A stretch of DNA of 12,506 nt, from contig PWZG01000053.1 in the NCBI GenBank assembly GCA_003567575.1, positions 1 through 12,506 on the forward strand, given 5' to 3'. The translations under genes were made by a program, and so were the position numbers. This document shows, piece after piece, positions 5,781-12,506 of the stretch; positions within the stretch are counted from its first letter, which is position 1, and every line of letters starts with the position of its first letter. The stretch comes from PVC group bacterium. Its GTDB lineage: Bacteria > Verrucomicrobiota > Kiritimatiellia > CAIKKV01 > PXCX01. Below the pieces are notes generated by a model. That model did no database searches. It was not told the origin of the DNA and saw nothing but the letters and a program-made list of their open reading frames with translations.

Positions 5781-7230
5781 CCCAATCCCCGCCCGAGAAC
5801 CGCCATGTTTCAGGGGGATAATCCTTGTAAATCGTGTAAAGCGCGCTCACGTAGCGCGTGCCGCCCACGATGGCGCGCGCCAGCTCGCGCAACGGAATCC
5901 GGACGCGGTTCAGTCGCAACGGGTTCATGCGCAATCCCAGCGCGCTGACACGGCCGAAATGCTGATAAAACCGTTTGAGCGGTAGACGCGTCGGCAGTAT
6001 GGTATGCATGCAGTCGTTGTATAGGAACGGATTACATATAAATCTGGGACGGTAGGATTCCCAGAATTCGGTTCCGGGAGACGGCGACAGGACGGTAAAG
6101 GTGAATTCCGCGGGGGCAAACTCCTTCAGCGTCTTTTCCAAAGCCCTGAACTCGTCTACCGTGAAGTCGGGATGCACGATGAATGCGGCGTGCAAGACGA
6201 TGCCGGTTTCGCGTAGAATGGCGGCAGCTTGACGGTTTTTTGCGGCTGTTGTGCGCTTCTCGTATTCCTGCAAACGCGTTGCATCCATTGACTCGATACC
6301 TACATACACGACGTCCAGACCAACCGCTTTCCAGGCGCGGAACACTTCCGGGTGCGCGATGATGGTGTCGCTGCGCGCCCAACTGACGTAACGTTTGCGA
6401 ATACCGTGCGCCGCGATTAGTTCCGCGATCTCGAGCGCGCGGCGTGCGTTGATAAACATTTCGTCGTCGACGAAATATATATGATCTTCATCCAATGCCG
6501 CCAATTCCGCGACCACGTCCTCCGGCGTGCGTTGCGCGTAAAGCCCGCCCATGAGGTGGTGAATAGCGCAAAAAGAACAACGGAACGGACATCCCGCTGA
6601 TGTGCGGACAGAGGCAACACGCGGGAACACGGTGCGCGGACGCCGCTCTCCGGGCGATGTCCAGACACAGAAGTACCGTGTTCGGTCCGCCAGGTCGCGT
6701 CGCGGCCGGGGTAAGTCTTTGAGCGGCGGATACGTGGGGATCGGTTCGGATGATTTCCGCTCGAAATCGGGGTTCGCAGGCGCCAATACCGCCGGATGCG
6801 AGTCAAGCGCCAGACCTGCCTTGCGGCAGCGGATGATTTCGCCGATTACCGTACCGCCGTCCCCTCGCACGATGGCATCGATGCCGTCCTGCCGGTAATC
6901 GCCGGGACGCAACGTGGCATGAATGCCTCCCACCACTATGCACGCTCCGGGACGCTGGTGCCGGGCGCATTCCGCCATCCGGTTGATTGCCCGGCAGTTT
7001 GTACTGTATCCGGTAAAACCGATCAAATCCGGCCGGTATTCCCTCAGCGTCTGTTCAAAAGCGGTTTGCGGTTTTTTTTCCAGACCGAGATCGAGAATGC
7101 GGACGTCGTCTTCCGGAGCCACACCGCCGGCGACGATTTCCAATTCGAGCGGTTCGAGGTTTAAGAACCCGGCTTGCAGACGTTGCGCAACCCGTAATTC
7201 CGGCGATGGTTTAACTAACAGTACACGCAT
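5731..7230 (-). CDS. B12-binding-type radical SAM enzyme (operon copy)
   Basis: A 499-residue protein with a Rossmann-like N-terminal domain (MRVLLVKPSP start, GFTGYSTN at 71-78, VVGGIHAT at 99-106), then a radical SAM domain with the cluster motif CPFRCSFC (Cys214, Cys218, Cys221). Further marks are FVDDEMFIN (253-261) and GIES (311-314). No DxHxxG cobalamin-ligand motif is visible. Family members use cobalamin and S-adenosylmethionine for C-methylation, ring formation or related radical chemistry on lipids and polyketides. The ATG at 7230 is chosen because GGAGAAG lies just upstream and the domain begins there. A start at 7284 would add 18 residues inside the preceding gene. It overlaps the FAD oxidoreductase by 20 bases and the ligase start by up to 50, so it belongs to the operon. 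It is clearly different from the second radical SAM protein at the left: one paralog is not a simple duplicate of the other. Confidence 0.92.
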   Translation of the reverse strand: MRVLLVKPSPELRVAQRLQAGFLNLEPLELEIVAGGVAPEDDVRILDLGLEKKPQTAFEQTLREYRPDLIGFTGYSTNCRAINRMAECARHQRPGACIVVGGIHATLRPGDYRQDGIDAIVRGDGGTVIGEIIRCRKAGLALDSHPAVLAPANPDFERKSSEPIPTYPPLKDLPRPRRDLADRTRYFCVWTSPGERRPRTVFPRVASVRTSAGCPFRCSFCAIHHLMGGLYAQRTPEDVVAELAALDEDHIYFVDDEMFINARRALEIAELIAAHGIRKRYVSWARSDTIIAHPEVFRAWKAVGLDVVYVGIESMDATRLQEYEKRTTAAKNRQAAAILRETGIVLHAAFIVHPDFTVDEFRALEKTLKEFAPAEFTFTVLSPSPGTEFWESYRPRFICNPFLYNDCMHTILPTRLPLKRFYQHFGRVSALGLRMNPLRLNRVRIPLRELARAIVGGTRYVSALYTIYKDYPPETWRFSGGDWDEYIGKRKDGGDDEYC

Positions 7231-8419
7231 TTGACTTCTCCATATTTCGGTATGCCGCAATGGCGATTTTGGCGGCGACTTCACCCAACGCCAGGCAGGT
7301 GCCGATTACCCGCACTGATGCAAGCGCGCGGCCGGTGGCAGAAATACAACGGCCGGCGGCATATAAATTGGTGACGCACTCGGAACGAAGACAATCGGCC
7401 GGAATCGCGTACCAGGCGCCCGGATTCAAATATTTCAATGCAGGACCGGCGACAGGATCCCAGAACTCGATTGGCCAGGCGGCGCGGACGCATCCGTTCT
7501 CGAAATGCCGTCCGCGCAGTACATCGTTCTGATTAATACGGTAAATGCCACGTAACGAAGTTCCGCTGCGATGCAACATTCTCGGAGACCGGTCAACGAC
7601 GGATGCGTTCGCGAATTCCTCTGTTTCCCGGCGCAACAATTCCAGTACCTTATCCCCGAGTGTGCGCGCGCGCTGATCGTCGCGTGGCACGGCCGGTTCA
7701 GCGCGTAAACTCAATTTAAGTATGCCGCCTTCGCCATCCCTAGACAACGTGAACGTGGTGTATCTGAGTTCCGTAGGCAAACGCCCGTCTTGTGTGGCGC
7801 GACGCACGCAATAGTTCGCCCGTATTGGCGCCATACGTTCGGAATCGTCGATGTCGATTACCCGCAAACAATATCCCGCCAACTGCCGTTCGCCTGATTT
7901 CGGTTCGCAGCCGGCGCCGCATTGGCGCAATACCTCGCCATCGCCGGTAGCGTCAATAACCATTGCCGCTTTAACGCAACCTTCGCCCACGCCGGCCAGG
8001 CGGAGACTTTCTATCCGGGAACCGGCCATTTCTAAAGCGGTAAAACCGGTCAGTAGCGCAACCCGTAGTCCTCGCTGTTCCGATGCCAGGCATCTTAATA
8101 CCCGCTGATAAATCGATGTTCGCATGGCGTGAACTTCCACCCGCCCCACGCGCTGCCGTCCGTCCGCGTCGGATTCCCGGGTTAGACGCCGCAGAAACTC
8201 CTCTGTTAAACCGCGATTGAGTAAATCAAACGGCGTATCGGGAGCATTACGGTAAAGACCGCAAAGATAAGGGTGAAATCCTTGCAAACCAGCGCCGCCA
8301 AGGTCCCCGAACCGTTCCACCAATAACGTGTCGGCTCCGAGACGCGCGGCGGTAACCGCGGCGGTCACGCCGGCGGGACCACCGCCGATTACGGCTACGT
8401 CGTAAACCATTGATTTCAT
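7211..8419 (-). CDS. FAD-dependent oxidoreductase
   Basis: This 402-residue flavoprotein has the N-terminal dinucleotide-binding fold VIGGGPAGVTAA (10-21), ending in the acidic strand end LLVER (32-36). DATGDGEV (156-163) and a C-terminal FAD-contact block, NLYAAGRCISATGRA (351-365) then SVRVIGTCLALGEVAA (368-383), complete the pattern. This is that of FAD_oxidored-type proteins (Pfam PF12831), a class with few characterised reactions. In this setting dehydrogenation or oxidation of an ACP-bound chain is the simplest idea. The start at 8419 overlaps the preceding stop as ATGA; an ATG three codons later is less likely. No transmembrane segment or signal peptide is seen, so it should be cytoplasmic. 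It is not evidently a phytoene-desaturase-type or halogenase-type enzyme. Confidence 0.9.
   Translation of the reverse strand: MKSMVYDVAVIGGGPAGVTAAVTAARLGADTLLVERFGDLGGAGLQGFHPYLCGLYRNAPDTPFDLLNRGLTEEFLRRLTRESDADGRQRVGRVEVHAMRTSIYQRVLRCLASEQRGLRVALLTGFTALEMAGSRIESLRLAGVGEGCVKAAMVIDATGDGEVLRQCGAGCEPKSGERQLAGYCLRVIDIDDSERMAPIRANYCVRRATQDGRLPTELRYTTFTLSRDGEGGILKLSLRAEPAVPRDDQRARTLGDKVLELLRRETEEFANASVVDRSPRMLHRSGTSLRGIYRINQNDVLRGRHFENGCVRAAWPIEFWDPVAGPALKYLNPGAWYAIPADCLRSECVTNLYAAGRCISATGRALASVRVIGTCLALGEVAAKIAIAAYRNMEKSNACTVS
7235..7241 (-). promoter_or_regulatory. Ribosome-binding site inside the FAD gene's margin
   Basis: GGAGAAG on the minus strand, followed by TCAA and the ATG at 7230. It lies within the last codons of the FAD oxidoreductase gene and decides the radical SAM start. 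Confidence 0.6.
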
Positions 8420-9747
8420 GACACTGTTTCATTCCCGGTGCGTAAACGTTCCGCAAGTGTATCAGCCAGACTTTTCGCATCCAACGGATCAAGCATTCCC
8501 TCCAAGTACGATAAAACCATGTTTAAACGATTTTGATAGCGGTTAAAGTAAATGCCAATACCCGGAGGCGTCGGCACGCGCGGGGTATGATAAATATTTT
8601 CGATGGGAACGTCCATGAAATCATGGGCAGCGTATCCCTGGCCGGCGACCAGTGCGAACGAAAACGATCCCAGCCTTCCCGAAAGCGGCAGCCCCATCAG
8701 CCGGCCCAGCCAGGGTGCGGGACAGATGCGCATCAGGTAACCGGCCTGCGCCAGATGATAGGATGTCCGAACACGGGTCTGTTCGTATAACTGTGTCGCT
8801 GCCTGTTTCCAGAGCGCCGCCTGATCGGATGCTGTCCCGGCGTCGAAACGATAGAAATTGAACGAAAGCTGATTAAAAAACACGGATTCATTTGTATTCC
8901 GGCGGTTATCAATGGTAACCGGAACGACATAATGCTTGCCGTCAAGACCTGATTTAAGACACAGCTCGTGAAAAGAGCGCACGGTAACACCCAGCAGAAA
9001 AGGCATCAACATCAAGTATCCGACCCGTCGCTCGGCATGCTCGGTAATGGCTTTGGTTTCGTGATCGGAGAACGAATGGAATGCGAACAAACTGCGAATG
9101 CGGTCTGTTGCGTCCGGCAATGGAAACGCCGTGGGCGGTTCGGATTCCCGTAACGCAAGCAATGCCCGGTTGACTGTTTGTCCTGACCGGAATTTAGCCA
9201 TCCATTCGTCGAGATGCGCGCGCCGGTCGCCCAGCGGCAGCGGTTCGGATGTCGATCCCCAAGTCGATATACTCAAAAGTAACCGTTCGGCGCCCGCGGC
9301 ATCAAGAACCTGGTGGTCGAATCGCATGGCCAGATACGATAGCCGGGCGCCCGGAACCAGGGTGAACGCAATGCGTTGCCGGCCGGTCAACGGCTGATTG
9401 ACTTCGTCCGCCAATGCGGACAGCGCATCGACGTCCGAGCCGGTCGCAGCCGGCCGCACGTCGAGCCACTTCGTTCGCATGTCGACGGTACACGGCAAAT
9501 CCCAGTAAGGCGCGAGATTAAGGTAATTACGACGGCAATATCCCTGCAACACGGGATTGCGGATTATAAAATCGTGTAAGCGGACGCGCAAAAGATCCGG
9601 ATCCAAGTGGCCCCGCAACGCCAATACAATCTGGGAATAATTGCCGATTCCGGTAACGGCGCGTGTCCGGCAGTCCAGGGCGCGCAGAAACCAGTCTATT
9701 CCGCTGAGATAACATTTCGGCGCGCGATATGAAGAACGGGACTTCAT
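8416..9747 (-). CDS. Condensation-domain-like acyltransferase
   Basis: This 443-residue protein is related to the NRPS condensation / wax ester synthase (BAHD-like) fold. An N-terminal segment, ALRGHLDPDLLRVRLHDFIIRNPVL (43-67 in part), is typical of the first helix-strand unit of such enzymes. The active-site signature HHxxxDG appears as DHQVLDA at 144-150. The catalytic His145 and structural Asp149 are kept, while the first His and the Gly are changed. NRRN at 281-284 and the C-terminal FNRYQNRLN (401-409) resemble later conserved blocks. These enzymes move an acyl group from a carrier protein to an alcohol or amine. The gene overlaps the ACP 2 stop as ATGA, so ACP 2 is the likely donor partner. 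It would make the ester or amide that anchors the chain. The acceptor (glycolipid, amino alcohol or other) is unknown. It is freestanding, with no adenylation or carrier domain fused. Confidence 0.8.
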   Translation of the reverse strand: MKSRSSYRAPKCYLSGIDWFLRALDCRTRAVTGIGNYSQIVLALRGHLDPDLLRVRLHDFIIRNPVLQGYCRRNYLNLAPYWDLPCTVDMRTKWLDVRPAATGSDVDALSALADEVNQPLTGRQRIAFTLVPGARLSYLAMRFDHQVLDAAGAERLLLSISTWGSTSEPLPLGDRRAHLDEWMAKFRSGQTVNRALLALRESEPPTAFPLPDATDRIRSLFAFHSFSDHETKAITEHAERRVGYLMLMPFLLGVTVRSFHELCLKSGLDGKHYVVPVTIDNRRNTNESVFFNQLSFNFYRFDAGTASDQAALWKQAATQLYEQTRVRTSYHLAQAGYLMRICPAPWLGRLMGLPLSGRLGSFSFALVAGQGYAAHDFMDVPIENIYHTPRVPTPPGIGIYFNRYQNRLNMVLSYLEGMLDPLDAKSLADTLAERLRTGNETVS

Positions 9748-9998
9748 TGCGAACGTTTATGAATGACGGTCGCCAGACTTGAGATGGTGCGGAAATCGTC
9801 CGCCGACAAGCCGGCTTCCATCAGCGATAACCCGAAATCTTTTTCAATCACTACCAACAGTTCGACCAGGCTGATCGAGTCGACTCCGATTTCGTGCAGC
9901 GCCCGCTGCCCGTCATCGGCCTGAAGTGGACGACCGAGAATGGTTCCAAGTTCGTCGATCAAACGCGCGCTGATTTCCTGAATGGAATGCGAAGACAT
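9744..9998 (-). CDS. Acyl carrier protein 2
   Basis: An 84-residue acyl carrier protein. The phosphopantetheine site is Ser41 in GVDSIS (38-43), between predicted helix 1 (about 5-22) and helix 2 (41-53). Acidic residues after the serine (Glu46, Glu52, Asp54) fit docking to partner enzymes. The ATG at 9998 is supported by GGAGG 7 bases upstream; a longer in-frame start at 10160 would run into the short KS-like gene and is rejected. It is the only core gene after ACP 1 with a strong independent ribosome-binding site, suggesting it is made in higher amount, as expected for a carrier. Its stop overlaps the condensation-like start, linking the two in function. It is distinct in sequence from ACP 1. 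Confidence 0.93.
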   Translation of the reverse strand: MSSHSIQEISARLIDELGTILGRPLQADDGQRALHEIGVDSISLVELLVVIEKDFGLSLMEAGLSADDFRTISSLATVIHKRSQ

Positions 9999-10004
9999 CA
10001 GGCA

Positions 10005-10010
10005 CCCTCC
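10005..10010 (-). promoter_or_regulatory. Strong ribosome-binding site of ACP 2
   Basis: AAAAAAGGAGGG on the minus strand, with the GGAGG core ending 7 bases before the ATG. It sits in the 52-bp gap after the short KS-like gene and fixes the ACP 2 start at 9998. Confidence 0.8.
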
Positions 10011-10050
10011 TTTTTTGCGATGTTGATTTAAACCGTTGCCCAGTGTCGGA

Positions 10051-10854
10051 TCAGTGTTGCGGCAAATGCAAACCGCCGTCTTTGAAGGCTGCCCACAAGG
10101 AGCCGAGCCCGGAAATCCTGTCGTTACCGGTTTTGAAGCGGTCGAGATCAAGCGCAACACCGCCTTGATCCGGTCGCGTTACAACCAGAAACACGCTTCC
10201 TTCACTGAACATTTTGCTTGCGTACGGCGAAAAATTAAACAATACCGGCTCGTGCGACGGTTGTCCCCGATGCCGTTGGGCCAGGATACGGTCCATCGGC
10301 GTGGAAGATTCTTCCGTGTACCCGACGAGGACATGGGAACAGCGTTGTTCGTGCAACCATACGGCCGCCGTCATCAGACCGGCGTGGAACGGATACTGAA
10401 AGTCGGTGACCGTGCAAGCCGGACCGCGGCTGCCAAGCATGATGGCAATGTAGGCGGCCGCCGCGTTGTGGACGGAATGCGAAAACAACGTGGGTGAAAC
10501 GCCGGCATCGCCGAAATCCAGGATTTCGTCAAGGAACTCGAACGTAGCGCGGTGGGGCCCGAACGCCGTGGCAACCACGATTCCCAGGCGTATACCGCCG
10601 TCGGACACGCGTAATCCGGCTAAATCAATCGCATCCCGGGCGGCGAGAGCGGACATTTTGCTGAAACGGTCGGCCCGGCGCATTTTTTTGAGTGTGACAC
10701 GGTCTTTCAGTATTTCATCCGCGACGCGGCATACACGGATTGGTGATGACGAATCGGCGGATTGCGTGTGATTATAAGCGTCGGCGTGAGATTCAATGCC
10801 GCGTCCGCATACGCTGATCATGCCGATTCCATGAACTCCCAGAACGGTTTTCAC
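10051..10854 (-). CDS. Short KS-like protein, Gln at the active-site position (chain-length-factor-like)
   Basis: A 267-residue relative of the N-terminal half of beta-ketoacyl synthases (Pfam Ketoacyl-synt_2 type). Alignment by eye to the neighbouring full KS puts its TVTDFQYPFHAG (148-159) against TITNACSSGTDA, so the nucleophilic Cys is replaced by Gln153. Its FSEGSVFLVV (216-225) matches LGEGAGILLLE, after which only about 40 residues remain. The C-terminal half with both catalytic His residues is therefore missing, and the next gene starts 52 bp later, so no frameshifted remnant exists. A Gln at this position is the hallmark of KS-beta/chain-length factors in type II polyketide systems. 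Short KS-like proteins of this size accompany KS genes in aryl polyene clusters. It probably pairs with the upstream KS rather than condensing by itself. It starts with GTG overlapping the KS stop as GTGA. Confidence 0.85.
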   Translation of the reverse strand: MKTVLGVHGIGMISVCGRGIESHADAYNHTQSADSSSPIRVCRVADEILKDRVTLKKMRRADRFSKMSALAARDAIDLAGLRVSDGGIRLGIVVATAFGPHRATFEFLDEILDFGDAGVSPTLFSHSVHNAAAAYIAIMLGSRGPACTVTDFQYPFHAGLMTAAVWLHEQRCSHVLVGYTEESSTPMDRILAQRHRGQPSHEPVLFNFSPYASKMFSEGSVFLVVTRPDQGGVALDLDRFKTGNDRISGLGSLWAAFKDGGLHLPQH

Positions 10855-12026
10855 GGTTGTCTCCCCAGTACCAAGGCCGAATTATTGCCGCCGAATGCGA
10901 GCGACGTGGAAAGTGCATACCGTCCGGTTACGTTTGTCATGCGTGTAACGGGCGCCACCGGGATGGACGTATCCCGGTTTTTGTATCCGGCGCTGGCAGG
11001 AATCCAGCCCTCGCGCAGTCCCAGCGCTGTGAATACCGCTTCCAACCCGCCTGCCGCACCGAGAGTGTGACCGGTATACCCCTTGGTCGCGCTTAGCACG
11101 CAATCCGTGCCGAATACACGGGCCAAAACCGTACCCTCGATGGCATCGTTCGTGGCGGTCGCGGTGCCGTGCGCATTAATAAACCCGATATCATCCGGCG
11201 CGCAACCGGCTGTGGTCAATGCCCCGCGGATTGCCGCCTCAAGACCGCTGCCGTCTTCGCGCGGCGCCGTCAGGTGATGAGCGTCGCCAAAGGTGCCGTA
11301 CCCTTCGCAGGTCAGGACGGCCGGTGCATCGCGCCGTGCAACACCGGCGTCCGTCTCGAGCAATAGTATTCCTGCTCCCTCTCCCAAATTCAGTCCTTGC
11401 CGGTCCCGGTCAAACGGCGCACAAGCTGTTGCGCTCATGATGCCGAGCGCGTTGAATCCCGCCATGGGAATGCGGCTGAGTTCGTCCGCGCCACCCGCTA
11501 TCGCCGCCTCGCACAGACCCGCTCGTAACCAGGCCAGAGCCATGCCTATGGCATCCGTGCCCGATGAACACGCGTTCGTAATCGTAAGTGTCGGACCGCA
11601 AAAACCGTAACGTTCCGCCACGGCCGCGGAAAGATTGCCGCGCAGATAACGGTCAAAAACGACGGCCGAAGCCTGGCCTGACGCTCTGAGTTCACGATAG
11701 AAATCAATGTCGTTAAGCTGGCAGGCAACGGTCGTTCCCAGACAAACGCCGACGCGGATATCCGATGGACGCTTCCGGAAACGTGCGTCCGACAAGGCCT
11801 CATCCACTGCCAGTGTCGCCAATCGAAGGGTCCGCATTTCTTCAGCGTTTGCAATGGCCGCCGGATCGCCAACCGTGAATACGGGTTTGGCAATCGGCGT
11901 TTCTTCCCGGGCGGCTGTGCACGGATTACCGTTGCCGTTGCGAAAACTTTCCAGCGTGGCCGCGCAACCCGTTCCTGCCGCTGAAACAGCTCCCAAACCG
12001 GTTATGAAGACGGGCGTCGAACTCAT
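10851..12026 (-). CDS. Beta-ketoacyl-ACP synthase (FabF-type KS)
   Basis: This full-length 391-residue condensing enzyme extends an ACP-bound acyl chain by decarboxylative Claisen condensation. The catalytic residues are all visible: Cys153 in NACSSGTDA (151-159), His286 in NAHGTATATND (284-294) and His320 in KGYTGHTLGAAGG (315-327), with Lys315. GLNLGEGAGILLLE (211-224) and the C-terminal SLAFGGNNSALVL (375-387) are standard for the family. The length is slightly below FabF. The ATG at 12026 abuts the ACP 1 stop with no spacer and the 3' end overlaps the short KS-like gene (GTGA), so carrier, KS and partner are made together. That arrangement points to a specialised type II system and not housekeeping fatty acid synthesis. 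No gene for reducing or dehydrating the beta-keto product is in the window. Confidence 0.95.
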   Translation of the reverse strand: MSSTPVFITGLGAVSAAGTGCAATLESFRNGNGNPCTAAREETPIAKPVFTVGDPAAIANAEEMRTLRLATLAVDEALSDARFRKRPSDIRVGVCLGTTVACQLNDIDFYRELRASGQASAVVFDRYLRGNLSAAVAERYGFCGPTLTITNACSSGTDAIGMALAWLRAGLCEAAIAGGADELSRIPMAGFNALGIMSATACAPFDRDRQGLNLGEGAGILLLETDAGVARRDAPAVLTCEGYGTFGDAHHLTAPREDGSGLEAAIRGALTTAGCAPDDIGFINAHGTATATNDAIEGTVLARVFGTDCVLSATKGYTGHTLGAAGGLEAVFTALGLREGWIPASAGYKNRDTSIPVAPVTRMTNVTGRYALSTSLAFGGNNSALVLGRQP

Positions 12027-12308
12027 TCAGACTTTGGCGTTATCGACAATATAGCGGGCCAATGTGTCAATGGATCGGAAAATGGCCTTGCTTTGATCCA
12101 TATCCTTGATTTCCAAACCCCAGTTGCGTTGCAGAATGACGACGATTTCAACGGCATCCAATGAATCCAACCCCAAACCTTCTCCAAAAAGGATTTCATC
12201 GTCAGCTATCTTGTCCGGCGTAATGTCGTCAAGGGAAAGATTTTCGACCAACAACTCCTTCAAGCGCTTACGCACCGTTTCCAAGTCTGGTTTTACGCCG
12301 CATTCCAT
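12027..12308 (-). CDS. Acyl carrier protein 1
   Basis: A 93-residue acyl carrier protein. Ser49 in GLGLDSLDAVE (44-54) is the phosphopantetheine attachment site. The preceding loop ITPDKIADDEILFGEG (29-44) resembles carriers of aryl polyene-type clusters, where an LFGEGLGLDS motif is usual, more than FabD/FabF-cycle AcpP. It is the first gene after a recognisable promoter. AAGGAG lies 8 bases before the ATG and the stop abuts the KS start, so it probably serves the KS as the elongation carrier. Confidence 0.95.
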   Translation of the reverse strand: MECGVKPDLETVRKRLKELLVENLSLDDITPDKIADDEILFGEGLGLDSLDAVEIVVILQRNWGLEIKDMDQSKAIFRSIDTLARYIVDNAKV

Positions 12309-12316
12309 AACTGTAT

Positions 12317-12322
12317 CTCCTT
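12317..12322 (-). promoter_or_regulatory. Ribosome-binding site of ACP 1
   Basis: AAGGAG on the minus strand, 8 bases before the ATG at 12308; strong and well placed. Confidence 0.85.
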
Positions 12323-12335
12323 TTAAAACACAGGA

Positions 12336-12364
12336 ACTCTAGCAAAACGAGATTCCCGCGTCAA
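12336..12364 (-). promoter_or_regulatory. Sigma70-like promoter of the ACP-KS operon
   Basis: On the minus strand TTGACG (12364-12359, 5/6 to the -35 consensus) and TAGAGT (12341-12336, 4/6 to the -10) are exactly 17 bases apart. Transcription would start near 12329, leaving a leader of about 20 bases that contains the ribosome-binding site. The -35 overlaps the edge of an inverted repeat. Confidence 0.5.
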
Positions 12365-12384
12365 CCCCAGCCGGGGGTTTTTCT
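12363..12384 (+). terminator. Inverted repeat with T tract, abutting the -35 box
   Basis: AACCCC (12363-12368), loop AGCCG, GGGGTT (12374-12379), then TTTCT. In plus orientation it looks like a small intrinsic terminator, but no plus-strand gene precedes it. On the minus strand it follows the stop of the upstream partial gene without a T run. It may be an operator-like site or a block against antisense transcripts. Confidence 0.3.
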
Positions 12385-12389
12385 AGGGT

Positions 12390-12506
12390 TTATATCCCGC
12401 GTCTGTCGACGAATCGTACCGGTTTGCGTGAAGCAGGTGAGTAAACGATTTTGCGCAGCGTATTTTCCGGTTCGATAAGAACCGCGGGTCGTACTCTTAG
12501 TTGCGC
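12390..12506 (-). CDS. C-terminal end of an upstream gene (partial)
   Basis: An open frame enters from the right edge and ends at TAA (12392-12390), giving the last 38 residues of a protein. The frame has codon use like the neighbours and a mixed charged and hydrophobic composition (for example AVLIEPENTLRKIVYSP, then several Arg near the end). The stop is 81 bp before the ACP 1 start, so the cluster probably continues upstream in the same orientation. Too little is visible to assign a family. Confidence 0.6.
   Translation of the reverse strand, partial: AQLRVRPAVLIEPENTLRKIVYSPASRKPVRFVDRRGI

Noticed and set aside
9999..10160. N-terminal extension of ACP 2 to 10160
   Set aside because: It would overlap the short KS-like gene in another frame, while a strong ribosome-binding site precedes the ATG at 9998.
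10051..10854. The short KS-like gene as a frameshifted pseudogene of a full KS
   Set aside because: Only 52 bp separate its stop from ACP 2, with no KS C-terminal remnant in any frame, and the overlap with the KS is intact; short KS-like proteins of this size are a known family.
1..12506. tRNA, rRNA or transposase genes
   Set aside because: No tRNA cloverleaf, rRNA stretch or transposase motif was recognised on either strand when read by eye.

Overview
The window is the downstream part of a lipid or polyketide type biosynthetic operon from a Gram-negative bacterium. All credible genes lie on the minus strand, so the cluster reads from right to left. The Gram-negative assignment rests on a PagL-like outer-membrane protein and a second signal-peptide protein with a barrel-like C-terminus ending in Phe. 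Coding DNA is moderately GC-rich, while the left margin is AT-richer and carries short dispersed-type repeats. I cannot name the phylum with confidence; an environmental lineage (PVC-like or Desulfobacterota-like) is only a guess from the style of the intergenic repeats.

Right margin (12309-12506): the C-terminal 38 codons of an upstream gene, a hairpin, a good sigma70-like promoter (TTGACG-17-TAGAGT) and a strong ribosome-binding site. Core operon (12308 down to 3718): acyl carrier protein 1, a full beta-ketoacyl-ACP synthase with an intact Cys-His-His triad, a short KS-like protein with Gln at the Cys position (chain-length-factor-like), acyl carrier protein 2, a condensation-domain-like acyltransferase, an FAD oxidoreductase, a B12-type radical SAM enzyme, an AMP-forming acyl ligase and a PagL-like lipid A deacylase relative. 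Nearly every junction is a 4-bp start/stop overlap (ATGA or GTGA), an abutment or a short overlap, so the set is almost certainly co-transcribed and translationally coupled.

Left part (3717 down to 529): a 168-bp gap with heptamer repeats and a hairpin, a 424-residue exported protein with an HExxGHG motif, a gap with a 9-bp inverted repeat, a second B12-type radical SAM enzyme and, overlapping its stop by ATGA, a 30-residue single-helix membrane peptide. Positions 1-528 appear non-coding and hold palindromes and GTGTC/GGGACAG-type repeats that look like remnants of a mobile repeat family.

Working model (inference): the ligase activates an acid starter or free acyl chain. KS and its Gln partner extend it on the two ACPs. 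The FAD enzyme and radical SAM enzyme(s) modify the chain. The condensation-like enzyme moves it from ACP 2 to an alcohol or amine acceptor, and the PagL-like and exported proteins act at the outer membrane. The gene mix recalls aryl polyene and candidate ladderane clusters but matches neither as I know them. Ketoreductase, dehydratase, thioesterase and phosphopantetheinyl transferase genes are absent from the window.
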